From the NCBI GenBank assembly GCA_902521995.1, contig CABYTO010000011.1, forward strand, positions 1-56,287: 56,287 bases of DNA. The letters are read 5' to 3'. The notes below the pieces were generated by a model. It saw only the letters and a program-made list of their open reading frames with translations, did no database searches and had not been told where the DNA came from. The stretch is from an uncultured Prochlorococcus sp. (GTDB lineage: Bacteria > Cyanobacteriota > Cyanobacteriia > PCC-6307 > Cyanobiaceae). Of this stretch, positions 37,724-46,648 are shown piece after piece. Each line of letters starts with the position of its first letter. Within the stretch, counting starts at the first letter, position 1. The translations under genes and the position numbers were made by a program.

Positions 37724-38743
37724 TTAAGCTGCTTTTTGATGAGTTGTCATTACTCTGAGTTTTAATATTGCTTTAGCTTCTAGTTGCCTTACTCTTTCTC
37801 GTGAAACATTAATTTGTCTTCCTATTTCTGCGAGTGTTAATGGTTCTTCACCATCTAGGCCAAATCTGAGCTTCATTATTTTTTGCTCTCTTTCATTTAA
37901 TTGGGAAAGCCAAGTTCCTAAATGTTCTTTTTGTATAGTTCTATCCATACCTTCCATAGGCTCTTCACAGTTTGGATCAGGTATAAGTTCACCAAGCGTA
38001 CTTCTGTCTTCTTCACCTCTTGCGTGAGCATCTAGGGAAGCGCAAGGAGCACTTTGAGAAATTAAATCTTCTAAATCTTTTTGCTCAATTCCCATTTCAG
38101 TTGCCATTTCCAATCTGGTAGGTTGTCTACCAAATTTATGTGATAATTCTCTAGAGACTCTTCTCATTTTGGATAGTTTTTCACTTATGTGAATAGGCAA
38201 ACGAATTGTTCTTGCACTGTTATCAATAGCCCTTGTCATTCCTTGTCTAATCCACCAGTAAGCATAAGTTGAGAATTTATATCCCATAGCAGGATCAAAT
38301 TTATCTACAGCTCTTTCAAGCCCAATAGCTCCTTCCTGGACAAGGTCTAATAATTCAAGCCCTTGGTTTTGGTATTTTTTGGCAACGGAAACAACAAGCC
38401 TTAGATTAGCTGCCATCATTCTATCTCTAGCTCTTTTGCCAATTTTAATTTGATAAAGATTTCGTTGCGTTCTATCAGTTTCAGGAATTTGTAGCAACTT
38501 CTTCATGTTTTGAACATGATGAGCCAACTCTATTTCCTCTGCTGGAGTTAAAAGAGGTACTCTTCCAATGCTGCTTAAGTAATAGCCAATAGAATCTGAA
38601 GCGAGTCTGCCTGATTTTTTTTGGCTTTGTTTTGCAGTAAGACTGGATTTCGATTTGCGAGATTTGCCCGCTGTGTTTGGTAATCTTGGCTCATCAAAAT
38701 TATTATCTGAAGAGCTTTTCGCAGATTCCAGAGGGATCCCCAT
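37724..38743 (-). CDS. Sigma-70 family sigma factor (group 2-like)
   Basis: A 339-residue sigma factor starting at the ATG at 38743; a GTG one codon earlier is also open. Region 1.2 begins DSIGYYLSSIGRVPLL, region 2.4 has YKFSTYAYWWIRQGM, and region 4.2 has LAEIGRQINVSRERVRQLE. The N-terminus is short and basic and lacks region 1.1, so it fits the group 2 factors that cyanobacteria use for light, nutrient or stress responses better than the housekeeping factor. The regulon is unknown. A strong Shine–Dalgarno site precedes it. Confidence 0.93.
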   Translation of the reverse strand: MGIPLESAKSSSDNNFDEPRLPNTAGKSRKSKSSLTAKQSQKKSGRLASDSIGYYLSSIGRVPLLTPAEEIELAHHVQNMKKLLQIPETDRTQRNLYQIKIGKRARDRMMAANLRLVVSVAKKYQNQGLELLDLVQEGAIGLERAVDKFDPAMGYKFSTYAYWWIRQGMTRAIDNSARTIRLPIHISEKLSKMRRVSRELSHKFGRQPTRLEMATEMGIEQKDLEDLISQSAPCASLDAHARGEEDRSTLGELIPDPNCEEPMEGMDRTIQKEHLGTWLSQLNEREQKIMKLRFGLDGEEPLTLAEIGRQINVSRERVRQLEAKAILKLRVMTTHQKAA

Positions 38744-38751
38744 CACCCTGG

Positions 38752-38757
38752 CCTCCT
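38752..38757 (-). promoter_or_regulatory. Strong Shine–Dalgarno site for the sigma factor gene
   Basis: AGGAGG on the minus strand lies 8 nt upstream of the ATG at 38743. Near-consensus sites are uncommon in this window, so high or efficient translation is plausible. It favours ATG over the neighbouring GTG. Confidence 0.8.
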
Positions 38758-38952
38758 AAAATAATGGATTTTTTAAAAAGCTAGCACTGAAATCGAAATA
38801 AAAACTACATTTACGTTGAAATTTTAAAGACAAAAATTTTTTTTAAAATGCTTATTTCTTGAAATCCGTTGATATGAGCTGATTTTATAAAAATTAAAAA
38901 AAATCTAAAATATTAAGTATTTTTTTAAATGTTGTAAAAATCAATATTAATT

Positions 38953-41031
38953 TTATTTTTCTATGAGGTCAATTTGCGAACGATTATCCGATGCATCCAA
39001 TTCATATTTCGAATAAGAACCATCTTCCTTCATTATCCAAGAAAAGTAATCATCTTTTATGTAAGTTTGCAAAAGTGAGTATATTTTAGATTTCAATTCA
39101 TAATCCTCTATTGGAGTAACAGCTTCTATTCTTCTATCAAGATTCCGTCTCATCCAATCAGCACTCCCAATAAAAACCTCATTATCATCGTTATTACAAA
39201 ACCAAAAAATTCTTGAATGTTCAAGAAAGTGGCCAATAATGCTTATGACTTTAATATTTTCACTTAAATTTTTTCTTTGAGGATATAAGCAACAAATACC
39301 TCTTATGATTAGGCTAATTTTTACACCTGAGTCTGAAGCTAGATAAAGAAGTTTAATTATTTCTGGGTCTACTAAAGAATTCATTTTTGCAATTATTTCC
39401 GCTTTTTTGCCTTCCTCTGCATTTTTAATTTCTCTTTTTATCAGAAATATAAATTTCTCTCTCATTGATGAGGGAGAAACTAATAACTTTTGATAACTTT
39501 TTTGTTTAGAAAAACCTGATAAGTAGTTAAATAACTCAAGTAAATCAGATGCAATATCAGGATCAGTTGAAAGTAATCCTAAATCTGTATAAAACTTTGA
39601 AGTATTAGAGTTATAATTGCCTGTACCAATATGGAAATAATTCCTTAATCGTCCTTTTTCTTTTCTTACTACTAAAGCTATTTTTGTATGTGTTTTAAAT
39701 CCTATAATTCCATATACAACATGAATTCCAGCTTGTTCAAGTTGTTTTGCCCATTGAATATTATTGTCTTCATCAAATCTTGCTTTTAGTTCAACAAGAG
39801 TCATTATTTCTTTTCCGTTCTCTGCAGCTCTCATTAAGGCTGCGATGATAGGCGAATCCTTAGACACTCGATATAGTGTAATTTTTATAGCCATTACAAG
39901 TGGATCATCAGCAGCTTTGTTTATAAATTCTTCAACTGAAGTTTTAAATAAGTCGTACGGATGATGAAGCAGAATATTTTTTTTCCTTAGTATATTAAAA
40001 ATATAATTATGGTTTTTATTTGAAGGTAAATCTAAATTTTTTAATTGTGGGTGAGTTTTCCCAATTAGAAGATTTTCTTTTAAATCATGTCTATTAATTT
40101 TTGTAAGCTGATTTAAATCGTCAAGGCCTAAAAAACTTTTGCAAAAGTAAATATACTCTTTTTGTATTGAGATACTTTCAATAAGTAATTTCAGAATATT
40201 TTCTGGCATATCCGATTCAACTTCTAATCTAACTACGTCTCCACCTAACCTTCTTTTTTGCAAACTTTGTTCAACTGCTAAAAGAAGATCATCAGCTTCA
40301 AGTTCTTTTAATTCTAAATCTGCATCTCTTGTCACTCTAAAAAAAGAGTAATTTATACATTCCATTCCGTTAAATAAAGTATTTATATTATTCCCAATTA
40401 AATCTTCAACACTTATAAAAAAATATGTATTTTCATCACCTTGTTGAATAATTTCATTAGGAATTTGTATAAATCGGCTTATATTTTTTGTTGGTATTTT
40501 CACTCTTACAAACTGATCTTTAGAATTTTCTCCATCCTTTATTAAAGCTGCTAAATTTAGACTTAAATTACTTATAAAAGGAAATGGATGTGCTGGATCA
40601 ACAACTAATGGAGTTAATAAAGGGAAAATAGATGAAGAAAAGAAATTATCACACCAATTTCTTTGATTTTCATTAAGGTCATTATATTTTTTTAAAATTA
40701 CATCTTCTTCTTTTAAATCATTAATTAATTCATTATTTACATAGTTTTCTTGAATACTAGTTAATTTTTTTACTTCTTTGTTGATTTTTGTTAATTGCTC
40801 TTTAGGGGTTAATCCATCAATACTTTTTTTAGTAATTCCTGCTTCAACTTGAGCCTTTAGCGAAGCTACCCTTACCATAAAAAATTCATCTAGATTATTA
40901 CTGAAAATTGAACAAAATTTTACTTTATCTAGGATTTTGTACTCCTTTTCCATACCAGTTAGGAGTACTCTTTTATTAAATTCAATCCAACTTAATTCTC
41001 TATTAATAAAAACATCAGCCTGGCTTTTCAT
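38953..41031 (-). CDS. ppk: Polyphosphate kinase 1
   Basis: PPK1 makes polyphosphate reversibly from ATP. The 692-residue protein has the N-terminal RELSWIEFNKRVL, then the catalytic half with KTHTK (His448, the likely phosphohistidine), HIGTGNYNSNTSKFYTD (467–483) and FLEHSR (His605, second essential histidine). It overlaps the upstream MFS gene by 4 bp (ATGA), so the two are probably co-translated. A 206-bp gap separates it from the sigma factor gene downstream; I see no clear structure in that gap besides the sigma factor ribosome-binding site. Confidence 0.97.
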   Translation of the reverse strand: MKSQADVFINRELSWIEFNKRVLLTGMEKEYKILDKVKFCSIFSNNLDEFFMVRVASLKAQVEAGITKKSIDGLTPKEQLTKINKEVKKLTSIQENYVNNELINDLKEEDVILKKYNDLNENQRNWCDNFFSSSIFPLLTPLVVDPAHPFPFISNLSLNLAALIKDGENSKDQFVRVKIPTKNISRFIQIPNEIIQQGDENTYFFISVEDLIGNNINTLFNGMECINYSFFRVTRDADLELKELEADDLLLAVEQSLQKRRLGGDVVRLEVESDMPENILKLLIESISIQKEYIYFCKSFLGLDDLNQLTKINRHDLKENLLIGKTHPQLKNLDLPSNKNHNYIFNILRKKNILLHHPYDLFKTSVEEFINKAADDPLVMAIKITLYRVSKDSPIIAALMRAAENGKEIMTLVELKARFDEDNNIQWAKQLEQAGIHVVYGIIGFKTHTKIALVVRKEKGRLRNYFHIGTGNYNSNTSKFYTDLGLLSTDPDIASDLLELFNYLSGFSKQKSYQKLLVSPSSMREKFIFLIKREIKNAEEGKKAEIIAKMNSLVDPEIIKLLYLASDSGVKISLIIRGICCLYPQRKNLSENIKVISIIGHFLEHSRIFWFCNNDDNEVFIGSADWMRRNLDRRIEAVTPIEDYELKSKIYSLLQTYIKDDYFSWIMKEDGSYSKYELDASDNRSQIDLIEK

Positions 41032-42314
41032 GAAGATACATTTGAATTTTGATTGTTAAAAGAATTATTACTTTTACCCTCTGCAATAAGGTATATCATG
41101 AAAAGTAAGATAACGGAACCAGCGATAAAAGGTGATTTAGGACCAAAATCATCATAAACCCTTCCGGCCATTACAATTCCTAAAACCCCTCCAAGACTCT
41201 GCAGACCCTGAAGGTTACTTAGAATTGAGCCTTGTTTATCAATGTCTAATTTCTTTGATATTAGTGCTCTTAATGTGGGCGTAATTAATCCTGCCCCAAC
41301 GGCTAAAAATGAAACAGCTGAATAAATATTGATTGTCGCATTTTCTTTTGGAGCAGTTATTAAAAGAGCACAAGCGACAAGAATAAATCCTGATCCGATA
41401 AGTGTTAATCGCATTTCGCCAAATTGCTTTACCAGAGGCCCAATTAATCCTCCCTGAACGATAATCGCAATGATTCCTACTACAACAAGAGTTCCGCTTG
41501 ATGCTTTGGTCGTCCAGTTTAAAGATTCTTGGAGGAAAAATATAAGGATATTAGTCAATCCAGTAAAAGCAATAAAGTAAATAAAAAAAGCTAATGATAA
41601 TTTTTTAATCTTTTCTTCTTTGAAAACTGTAAATAGAGCTTTTAAAGGGTTTTTTAAAGCAGTTTTTGATTTATTTATTTTACTATTAGGCTTGGTTTCA
41701 GGTAAGTAAAAAAATACAAGGAGAAAATTTATTATTGGAATGATTGAGGCTATCAACACTGGAATAATAAAATTATTATTTGTATTTCTTGCAAAAATTA
41801 CAACAAAAATATTACCTAAGAAAAAACTTAAACCAAAAGCTACACCAATAAGACCAAATGTTTTTGCTCTTTTTTCAGGGCTTGAAATATCTGCAAGAAT
41901 TGTTGTTGCAGTAGCTGCAGTCCCTCCACTTAAACCGTCAATCAGTCTCGCTAAAAATAATAAAAATAACGGGATAGTGGCTATTGAATTTGACCAATTA
42001 AAAAGAACTGTAAAAGATAATATTGATATTCCTATTACTGAACCAGTAATACAAAAAAGAGTGACAGGTCTTCTTCCATATCTATCACTCATAAGTCCTA
42101 TAAAAGGAGAAGCTGTAAATTGAGCTAATTGATAAGTGCATGATAATAAACCATATGTACTTGCTTTAGAGTCAAAAAGTAAAACAAAAGAGGGTAATAT
42201 GGGTAACAGTATACTTTCACTTAAACGATCATTTAGAAGAGTGATAAAAGCACTAAGGAGAGTAAATTTTTTATTTGGTTTTAATAAACTTTCTTTCACA
42301 ATATTTACCTTCAT
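41028..42314 (-). CDS. MFS transporter, drug-efflux type
   Basis: A 428-residue protein with about twelve membrane segments. The loop 2–3 signature GLMSDRYGRRPV and TASPFIGL are typical of the TetA/drug:H+ antiporter part of the major facilitator superfamily. The substrate is unknown. It starts with ATG at 42314, divergent from cobA, and its stop overlaps the ppk start by 4 bp. Co-translation with ppk hints at a phosphate or stress context, but this is only a positional argument. Confidence 0.88.
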   Translation of the reverse strand: MKVNIVKESLLKPNKKFTLLSAFITLLNDRLSESILLPILPSFVLLFDSKASTYGLLSCTYQLAQFTASPFIGLMSDRYGRRPVTLFCITGSVIGISILSFTVLFNWSNSIATIPLFLLFLARLIDGLSGGTAATATTILADISSPEKRAKTFGLIGVAFGLSFFLGNIFVVIFARNTNNNFIIPVLIASIIPIINFLLVFFYLPETKPNSKINKSKTALKNPLKALFTVFKEEKIKKLSLAFFIYFIAFTGLTNILIFFLQESLNWTTKASSGTLVVVGIIAIIVQGGLIGPLVKQFGEMRLTLIGSGFILVACALLITAPKENATINIYSAVSFLAVGAGLITPTLRALISKKLDIDKQGSILSNLQGLQSLGGVLGIVMAGRVYDDFGPKSPFIAGSVILLFMIYLIAEGKSNNSFNNQNSNVSS

Positions 42315-42344
42315 TGCGATTTACTTTTACTACCATACTTGTTA

Positions 42345-43160
42345 ATGGAGATTATTGTGCCCGGCATTGTTTATTTAGTTGGAGCAGGTCCTGGTGACCC
42401 TGAACTTTTGACTCTTAAAGCTTTACGCCTAATAAAAAATTGTGATGCATTAGTTCATGATGCTTTAATCCCAGATGAAATAACAAAAGAGGCAGGAAAA
42501 AATACAGAAATTTTCCATGTAGGCAAAAGAGTTGGGAAGTGTTCTGTACCTCAAGCAGAAACTAATGATCTTATTTTGAAATTAGCAAAAGAAGGCAAAA
42601 ATGTTGTAAGGCTTAAAGGGGGAGATCCATTCGTTTTTTCTAGAGGTGGTGAAGAGGTATCGATTTTAGAAAAAAATGGAATTTCAGTTGAAATTATTCC
42701 TGGTATTACTTCTGGGATAGCTGCCCCCACATACTTTGGTATTCCACTAACCCATAGAGATGCTGCGAGTTCCGTAACTTTTGTCACTGGACATGAGCGT
42801 GTAGATAAGGAAAAAAAGACAGTGAATTGGAGAGACTTAGCTAAATCATCAGATAGCTTAGTAATTTTTATGGGTATAAAAAATATTGAATTTATTGTGG
42901 AAGAATTAATTCTAGGTGGTTTAGATAAGAGTACTAAATGCGCTGTTATTCAAGAAGCTACTTTAAAAAATCAAAAATGTTTGATAGAGAAATTAGATAA
43001 TCTTCCAGATAAAATCAGAGATAAAGAGTTTTTAGCGCCATCAATTATCATTATTGGAAAAATTGTTGAATTTAAGGTTAATAACAATATAACTAAAGTA
43101 TCTGATGTCTATTTACCAGACATTAATAAAGTTCAACTATATAATAAATCCCAGAAGTAA
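42345..43160 (+). CDS. cobA: CobA, uroporphyrinogen-III C-methyltransferase
   Basis: CobA (SUMT) makes precorrin-2 from uroporphyrinogen III, leading to siroheme and cobalamin. The ATG at 42345 gives 271 residues; a TTG two codons upstream is also in frame. The SAM-binding YLVGAGPGDPELLTLKAL, VRLKGGDPFVFSRGGEE (about 85–101) and GITSGIAAP are diagnostic. Its last 28 bases overlap the convergent pabC gene. Confidence 0.95.
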   Translation: MEIIVPGIVYLVGAGPGDPELLTLKALRLIKNCDALVHDALIPDEITKEAGKNTEIFHVGKRVGKCSVPQAETNDLILKLAKEGKNVVRLKGGDPFVFSRGGEEVSILEKNGISVEIIPGITSGIAAPTYFGIPLTHRDAASSVTFVTGHERVDKEKKTVNWRDLAKSSDSLVIFMGIKNIEFIVEELILGGLDKSTKCAVIQEATLKNQKCLIEKLDNLPDKIRDKEFLAPSIIIIGKIVEFKVNNNITKVSDVYLPDINKVQLYNKSQK

Positions 43161-43960
43161 ATTGGATCGAATTTAGATTTTAGCTTTAAATTATTAACTT
43201 GATTAATTTGTCTGCAAGATAAGCTATTAATTGCAACTATTATGTCATCATTTTGAAATTCTGGAGGAATTAATTCTTCTTTTACAATTTTCAATTTTAA
43301 AGCTTTAGAAACCATAATCCCCTCTAAACAGCCACTCTCTTTTCTAGGAGTTATCCATTGATTATTTCTTTTAATTAAAAGATTAAATGTACTTCCACAA
43401 CAAAGTTCACCTGACGTATTCAAAAGGATAGAATCATCAAATGATTTTTCATTAGCTTCTGTCAAAACTTGTATTGCCTGATTATATGAAAATGTTTTGC
43501 ATTTACTTACAAGACTCAATTCATTGATTTTTTCCGTTTGACTAATGCAAACGCTTATCGGATTAAAATTTGGTTTGATTCTATAGAATTCAAGCCATAA
43601 ATTATCCAAATCTTTTGTCTCTGAAGTGCTATCAATTGTTAGTGTTCGACCTTCATTAGTTCCTCGACTATAGTTTATTCTTACTGAAGCAAATTGATCA
43701 TTTTTAAGCGATAACTTTTTAATTCCATCGTGAATAAGTTGTCTCAAAGTTAATTTATTTATTTTGAGATTAATATTTAAAATCTTGCTACTTTTTTCTA
43801 ATCTTTTCAGATGTTCATCAAAAAGAATTGGTTTGTTTTCTTTGATCAATATGGTTTCAAATATACCATCAGCAAATTTTAATCCTCTATTATTAGCAGC
43901 AATAAATATTCTATCAATATCCAACCATTGATCCTTGTGCCAACCTAATGTTTCAATCAT
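43133..43960 (-). CDS. pabC: PabC-like aminotransferase class IV (aminodeoxychorismate lyase)
   Basis: A 275-residue PLP enzyme of fold type IV. Residues RGLKFADGIFET (about 29–40) and the lysine in CKTFSYNQA fit the family, which also includes branched-chain and D-amino-acid aminotransferases. Direct overlap with pabB upstream (4 bp, ATGA) makes the p-aminobenzoate-forming lyase, a folate precursor step, the best choice. The C-terminus is encoded opposite the cobA end (28-bp overlap). Confidence 0.85.
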   Translation of the reverse strand: MIETLGWHKDQWLDIDRIFIAANNRGLKFADGIFETILIKENKPILFDEHLKRLEKSSKILNINLKINKLTLRQLIHDGIKKLSLKNDQFASVRINYSRGTNEGRTLTIDSTSETKDLDNLWLEFYRIKPNFNPISVCISQTEKINELSLVSKCKTFSYNQAIQVLTEANEKSFDDSILLNTSGELCCGSTFNLLIKRNNQWITPRKESGCLEGIMVSKALKLKIVKEELIPPEFQNDDIIVAINSLSCRQINQVNNLKLKSKFDPIYFWDLLYS

Positions 43961-45273
43961 TTTAGTGAATCAATTAATGGTAAAAGTTTCCACTTTAGTT
44001 CATCAGTTTCCTCTGCAGGGTTTGAGTCAATAACTATTCCGCAACCAGCATATATATTGATTTTTTTGTCTTTAATTAAAAATGATCTTATTAGTATATT
44101 GCTGTCAAACTCTCCATTCCAGTCAAGCTTTAAAAATGAGCCACAGTATGGTCCGCGTTCACATTCTTCTAATTCAAAAAGTCTCTGGCATGATCTTAAT
44201 TTAGGTGCTCCAGTTATAGAGCCCCCAGGCCAACAAGATTTTAGTAAATCAATCCAGTTCTTGTCTTTTTTTAATTTGCCTCTGATTACTGAAGTTAGAT
44301 GATGAACTTTTAAGTAACTTTCAAGTTTTAATATTTCTGGCACCATAATACTTCCTGTTTCACAAACTTTACTTAAATCATTTCTTATTAGGTCAACAAT
44401 CATAATATTTTCGGCTCTATCTTTTTCATTCGTTATTAAATCGATAGCATTAAGCGCGTCTTGATTTAAATCTTTATCTCTGGATCTAGTTCCCTTGATA
44501 GGTCTTGATTCTACAAAATTTTTATTATCGATTTTTATAAATCTTTCTGGCGAGGTAGATAATACAGCCTCTTTATGAAATTGATTATTTATTATTATTC
44601 CTCCAAAGGGAGCTCTTAATTTCCTTCTTATTTTCAAATAAATATCTAGAGGATTATAGTCTTTGGAAAATTCAATTTCGCATTTAGTTGTTAAGTTTGC
44701 TTGAAATATATCCCCTAGGGAAATTAATTTTTTCAATTTCAAAATATTTTTCTGAAATTTTTCAGCCATTTCTTCCAAATTTATTTTCGAAAAATCAAAA
44801 TTTAAATTTGTTTTAATAATATTTTCTTCTTCAATATTTTTTATATTGTTGATTATGTTTTTATAATTCATCAGTTCAGATGAGTTTGTGCCTTCGATAA
44901 TTATTTCTTTTTTTATTAGATTACATTTAATGATTGGATCATATGATGCAATCCATAAAGTTGCCATATTAGATTTTTTCCATGGGTTTTTTGGTTCTAT
45001 GTAAACTCCAGCTTCATAACTTAACCATCCGATCCAAAATCCTTTATCAATATTTTTTAAATTGTTAAATGGATTATTAGTTTTGTCTAAGTTATTGATA
45101 TCTCTTGATTGGATAATTTTTTTAGGTTTAATTCCTATTATTGACCATTCCCCATTTTCTTTGCCATCACTGTCTAGCCAAGCTAATCCGTTATCTCCGA
45201 ATTTTTTTGTGAGATGATGCGTAATCAGTGCTGGATCTATCCATTCTTTTAAAATTATTTTTTTTATTTTCAT
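43957..45273 (-). CDS. pabB: PabB, aminodeoxychorismate synthase component I
   Basis: PabB converts chorismate to 4-amino-4-deoxychorismate for folate. The 438-residue protein has the chorismate-utilising C-terminal domain: GDIFQANLT (187–195), PIKGTRSRD (258–266) and PGGSITGAPK. The PIKGT lysine (K260) is the PabB-type residue, whereas anthranilate synthases have Ala there. This argues against TrpE. It overlaps queC by 1 bp upstream and pabC by 4 bp downstream. The glutaminase partner PabA is not in the window. Confidence 0.93.
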   Translation of the reverse strand: MKIKKIILKEWIDPALITHHLTKKFGDNGLAWLDSDGKENGEWSIIGIKPKKIIQSRDINNLDKTNNPFNNLKNIDKGFWIGWLSYEAGVYIEPKNPWKKSNMATLWIASYDPIIKCNLIKKEIIIEGTNSSELMNYKNIINNIKNIEEENIIKTNLNFDFSKINLEEMAEKFQKNILKLKKLISLGDIFQANLTTKCEIEFSKDYNPLDIYLKIRRKLRAPFGGIIINNQFHKEAVLSTSPERFIKIDNKNFVESRPIKGTRSRDKDLNQDALNAIDLITNEKDRAENIMIVDLIRNDLSKVCETGSIMVPEILKLESYLKVHHLTSVIRGKLKKDKNWIDLLKSCWPGGSITGAPKLRSCQRLFELEECERGPYCGSFLKLDWNGEFDSNILIRSFLIKDKKINIYAGCGIVIDSNPAEETDELKWKLLPLIDSLK

Positions 45274-45944
45274 TATTTTTTATTGTTATTTAGCCATTTT
45301 TCATAAGCTTCATTTCTAATTCTGCAGCTATCACACTTACCGCATGGTTTTGAATTACCCGAATAACAACTCCATGTTTTATCTAAAGGGACATGATTAT
45401 CAAAAGCTAATTGAATAATTTCCTCTTTATTTAAATCTAATAGTGGCGTCCAAAGTTTTATTGGATTATTTTCTCTACCCCTTTTATTGGCTAAATATGC
45501 TAACTCTTGAAATTTTTTAATGTAGTCAGGTCTGCAATCTGGATAACCAGAATAATCTAGTGCATTAACTCCTAATCCTATAAAATCAGCGTCTATTGCT
45601 TCGGCATAACTTAGTGCAACGGAAATAAATATAGTATTTCTCCCAGGAACATAAGTATTAGGAATTTTATTAGTTTGTACTCCTTCTATTGGAATATTTT
45701 TTTGAGTATCAGTTAATGATGAGCCTCCCCATAAAGATAAGTCGAGCTTAATGATTTTAAATTCTTCGATATCAAAGTGTTTTGCAATTATTGATGCAGA
45801 ATTTAATTCTTTTTTATGACGTTGACCGTAGTCAAATGAAAGGCCAAAAATTTTAGCTTCTGATTTTTTTGCGATACCAGTAACTGTAGAAGAATCTAAA
45901 CCTCCAGATAATAAAACCACTATCGATTTATTTTTAAGATTCAT
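45273..45944 (-). CDS. queC: QueC, 7-cyano-7-deazaguanine synthase
   Basis: QueC turns 7-carboxy-7-deazaguanine into preQ0 using ATP and ammonia. The 223-residue protein starts with the PP-loop LLSGGLDSSTVTG (about 11–23), has VPGRNTIF (about 99) and a C-terminal zinc site CYSGNSKPCGKCDSC. It lies 6 bp after queE and overlaps pabB by 1 bp, so queE–queC–pabB–pabC look like one unit. Confidence 0.96.
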   Translation of the reverse strand: MNLKNKSIVVLLSGGLDSSTVTGIAKKSEAKIFGLSFDYGQRHKKELNSASIIAKHFDIEEFKIIKLDLSLWGGSSLTDTQKNIPIEGVQTNKIPNTYVPGRNTIFISVALSYAEAIDADFIGLGVNALDYSGYPDCRPDYIKKFQELAYLANKRGRENNPIKLWTPLLDLNKEEIIQLAFDNHVPLDKTWSCYSGNSKPCGKCDSCRIRNEAYEKWLNNNKK

Positions 45945-45950
45945 ACGATT

Positions 45951-46622
45951 TCAATTAATTTTTAAGTATTTGTGAGTTTGAAGGCTCAATTTCCAATCTG
46001 GGTTATTTTTTACGAAATCAATAGCAAGAGAAAAACCATTCGCATTGTTCCATGCTGGCTGTAAATAAAAAAGTTTATTTTCTTTTTTTAAGCCATCTTC
46101 GCTTTTAGAGAGTTGATATTGTTTTAAAGTTTCGTTTTTTATTTGAATAGCAAATTCAATATCTTCTATTTCATTAATGATTATTTTAATTTCATTAGAG
46201 TTTTTCAAAAAATAATTTTTTGGAGGTGAGTGTCTTTTAGGAGATAAAGTAATCCAGTCATAGCTACCTGATATCGAATTAACTCCACTTGTCTCAATAT
46301 GAATCTTCATTGGCTTTTGTTCTTCTCCCATCGTCATTTTTTTTATGGTTTTGCAAAAATTATCTAGGTTATGTTGTAAAGGTTCTCCTCCTGTAATAAC
46401 GCAAAAAGATGCTCCTTTTTCTCTAGCAATTTTTATGCGATCTATTATCTTATCAATTGATATAGAAGGGTGTTTTTTCTCGTCCCATGAATTCTTGGTA
46501 TCGCACCACGAACATCCAACTTTACATCCGGCTAATCTTACAAAAAAAGCACTTTTTCCAGCGTGATAACCTTCGCCTTGTAATGAATGAAATTGTTCGA
46601 CTAAGGGTAAAAAATTTGTCAT
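45951..46622 (-). CDS. queE: QueE, 7-carboxy-7-deazaguanine synthase
   Basis: QueE is a radical-SAM enzyme that makes 7-carboxy-7-deazaguanine. The ATG at 46622 (MTNFLPLVEQ) gives 223 residues; a TTG four codons upstream is less likely. The cluster motif C33-x3-C37-x2-C40 (CKVGCSWCD), FHSLQGEG (11–18), VITGGEPLQHN and the C-terminal QPAWNN-like region are visible. It is 26 bp from pyrG and 6 bp before queC. The queuosine genes in this window supply steps 2 (QueE), 3 (QueC) and last (QueG, 3.3 kb). Confidence 0.94.
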   Translation of the reverse strand: MTNFLPLVEQFHSLQGEGYHAGKSAFFVRLAGCKVGCSWCDTKNSWDEKKHPSISIDKIIDRIKIAREKGASFCVITGGEPLQHNLDNFCKTIKKMTMGEEQKPMKIHIETSGVNSISGSYDWITLSPKRHSPPKNYFLKNSNEIKIIINEIEDIEFAIQIKNETLKQYQLSKSEDGLKKENKLFYLQPAWNNANGFSLAIDFVKNNPDWKLSLQTHKYLKIN

Positions 46623-46648
46623 TTTTTCATTCAAAAAAATAAAGAATA

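Noticed and set aside
38758..38952. A small RNA or gene in the ppk–sigma factor gap
   Set aside because: I saw A/T runs but no reading frame with a ribosome site, no GC-rich stem and no known RNA signature in this 195-bp stretch.
41740..42345. Plus-strand ORFs opposite the MFS transporter
   Set aside because: They are antisense to a well-supported membrane protein; hydrophobic residues reflect the complement.
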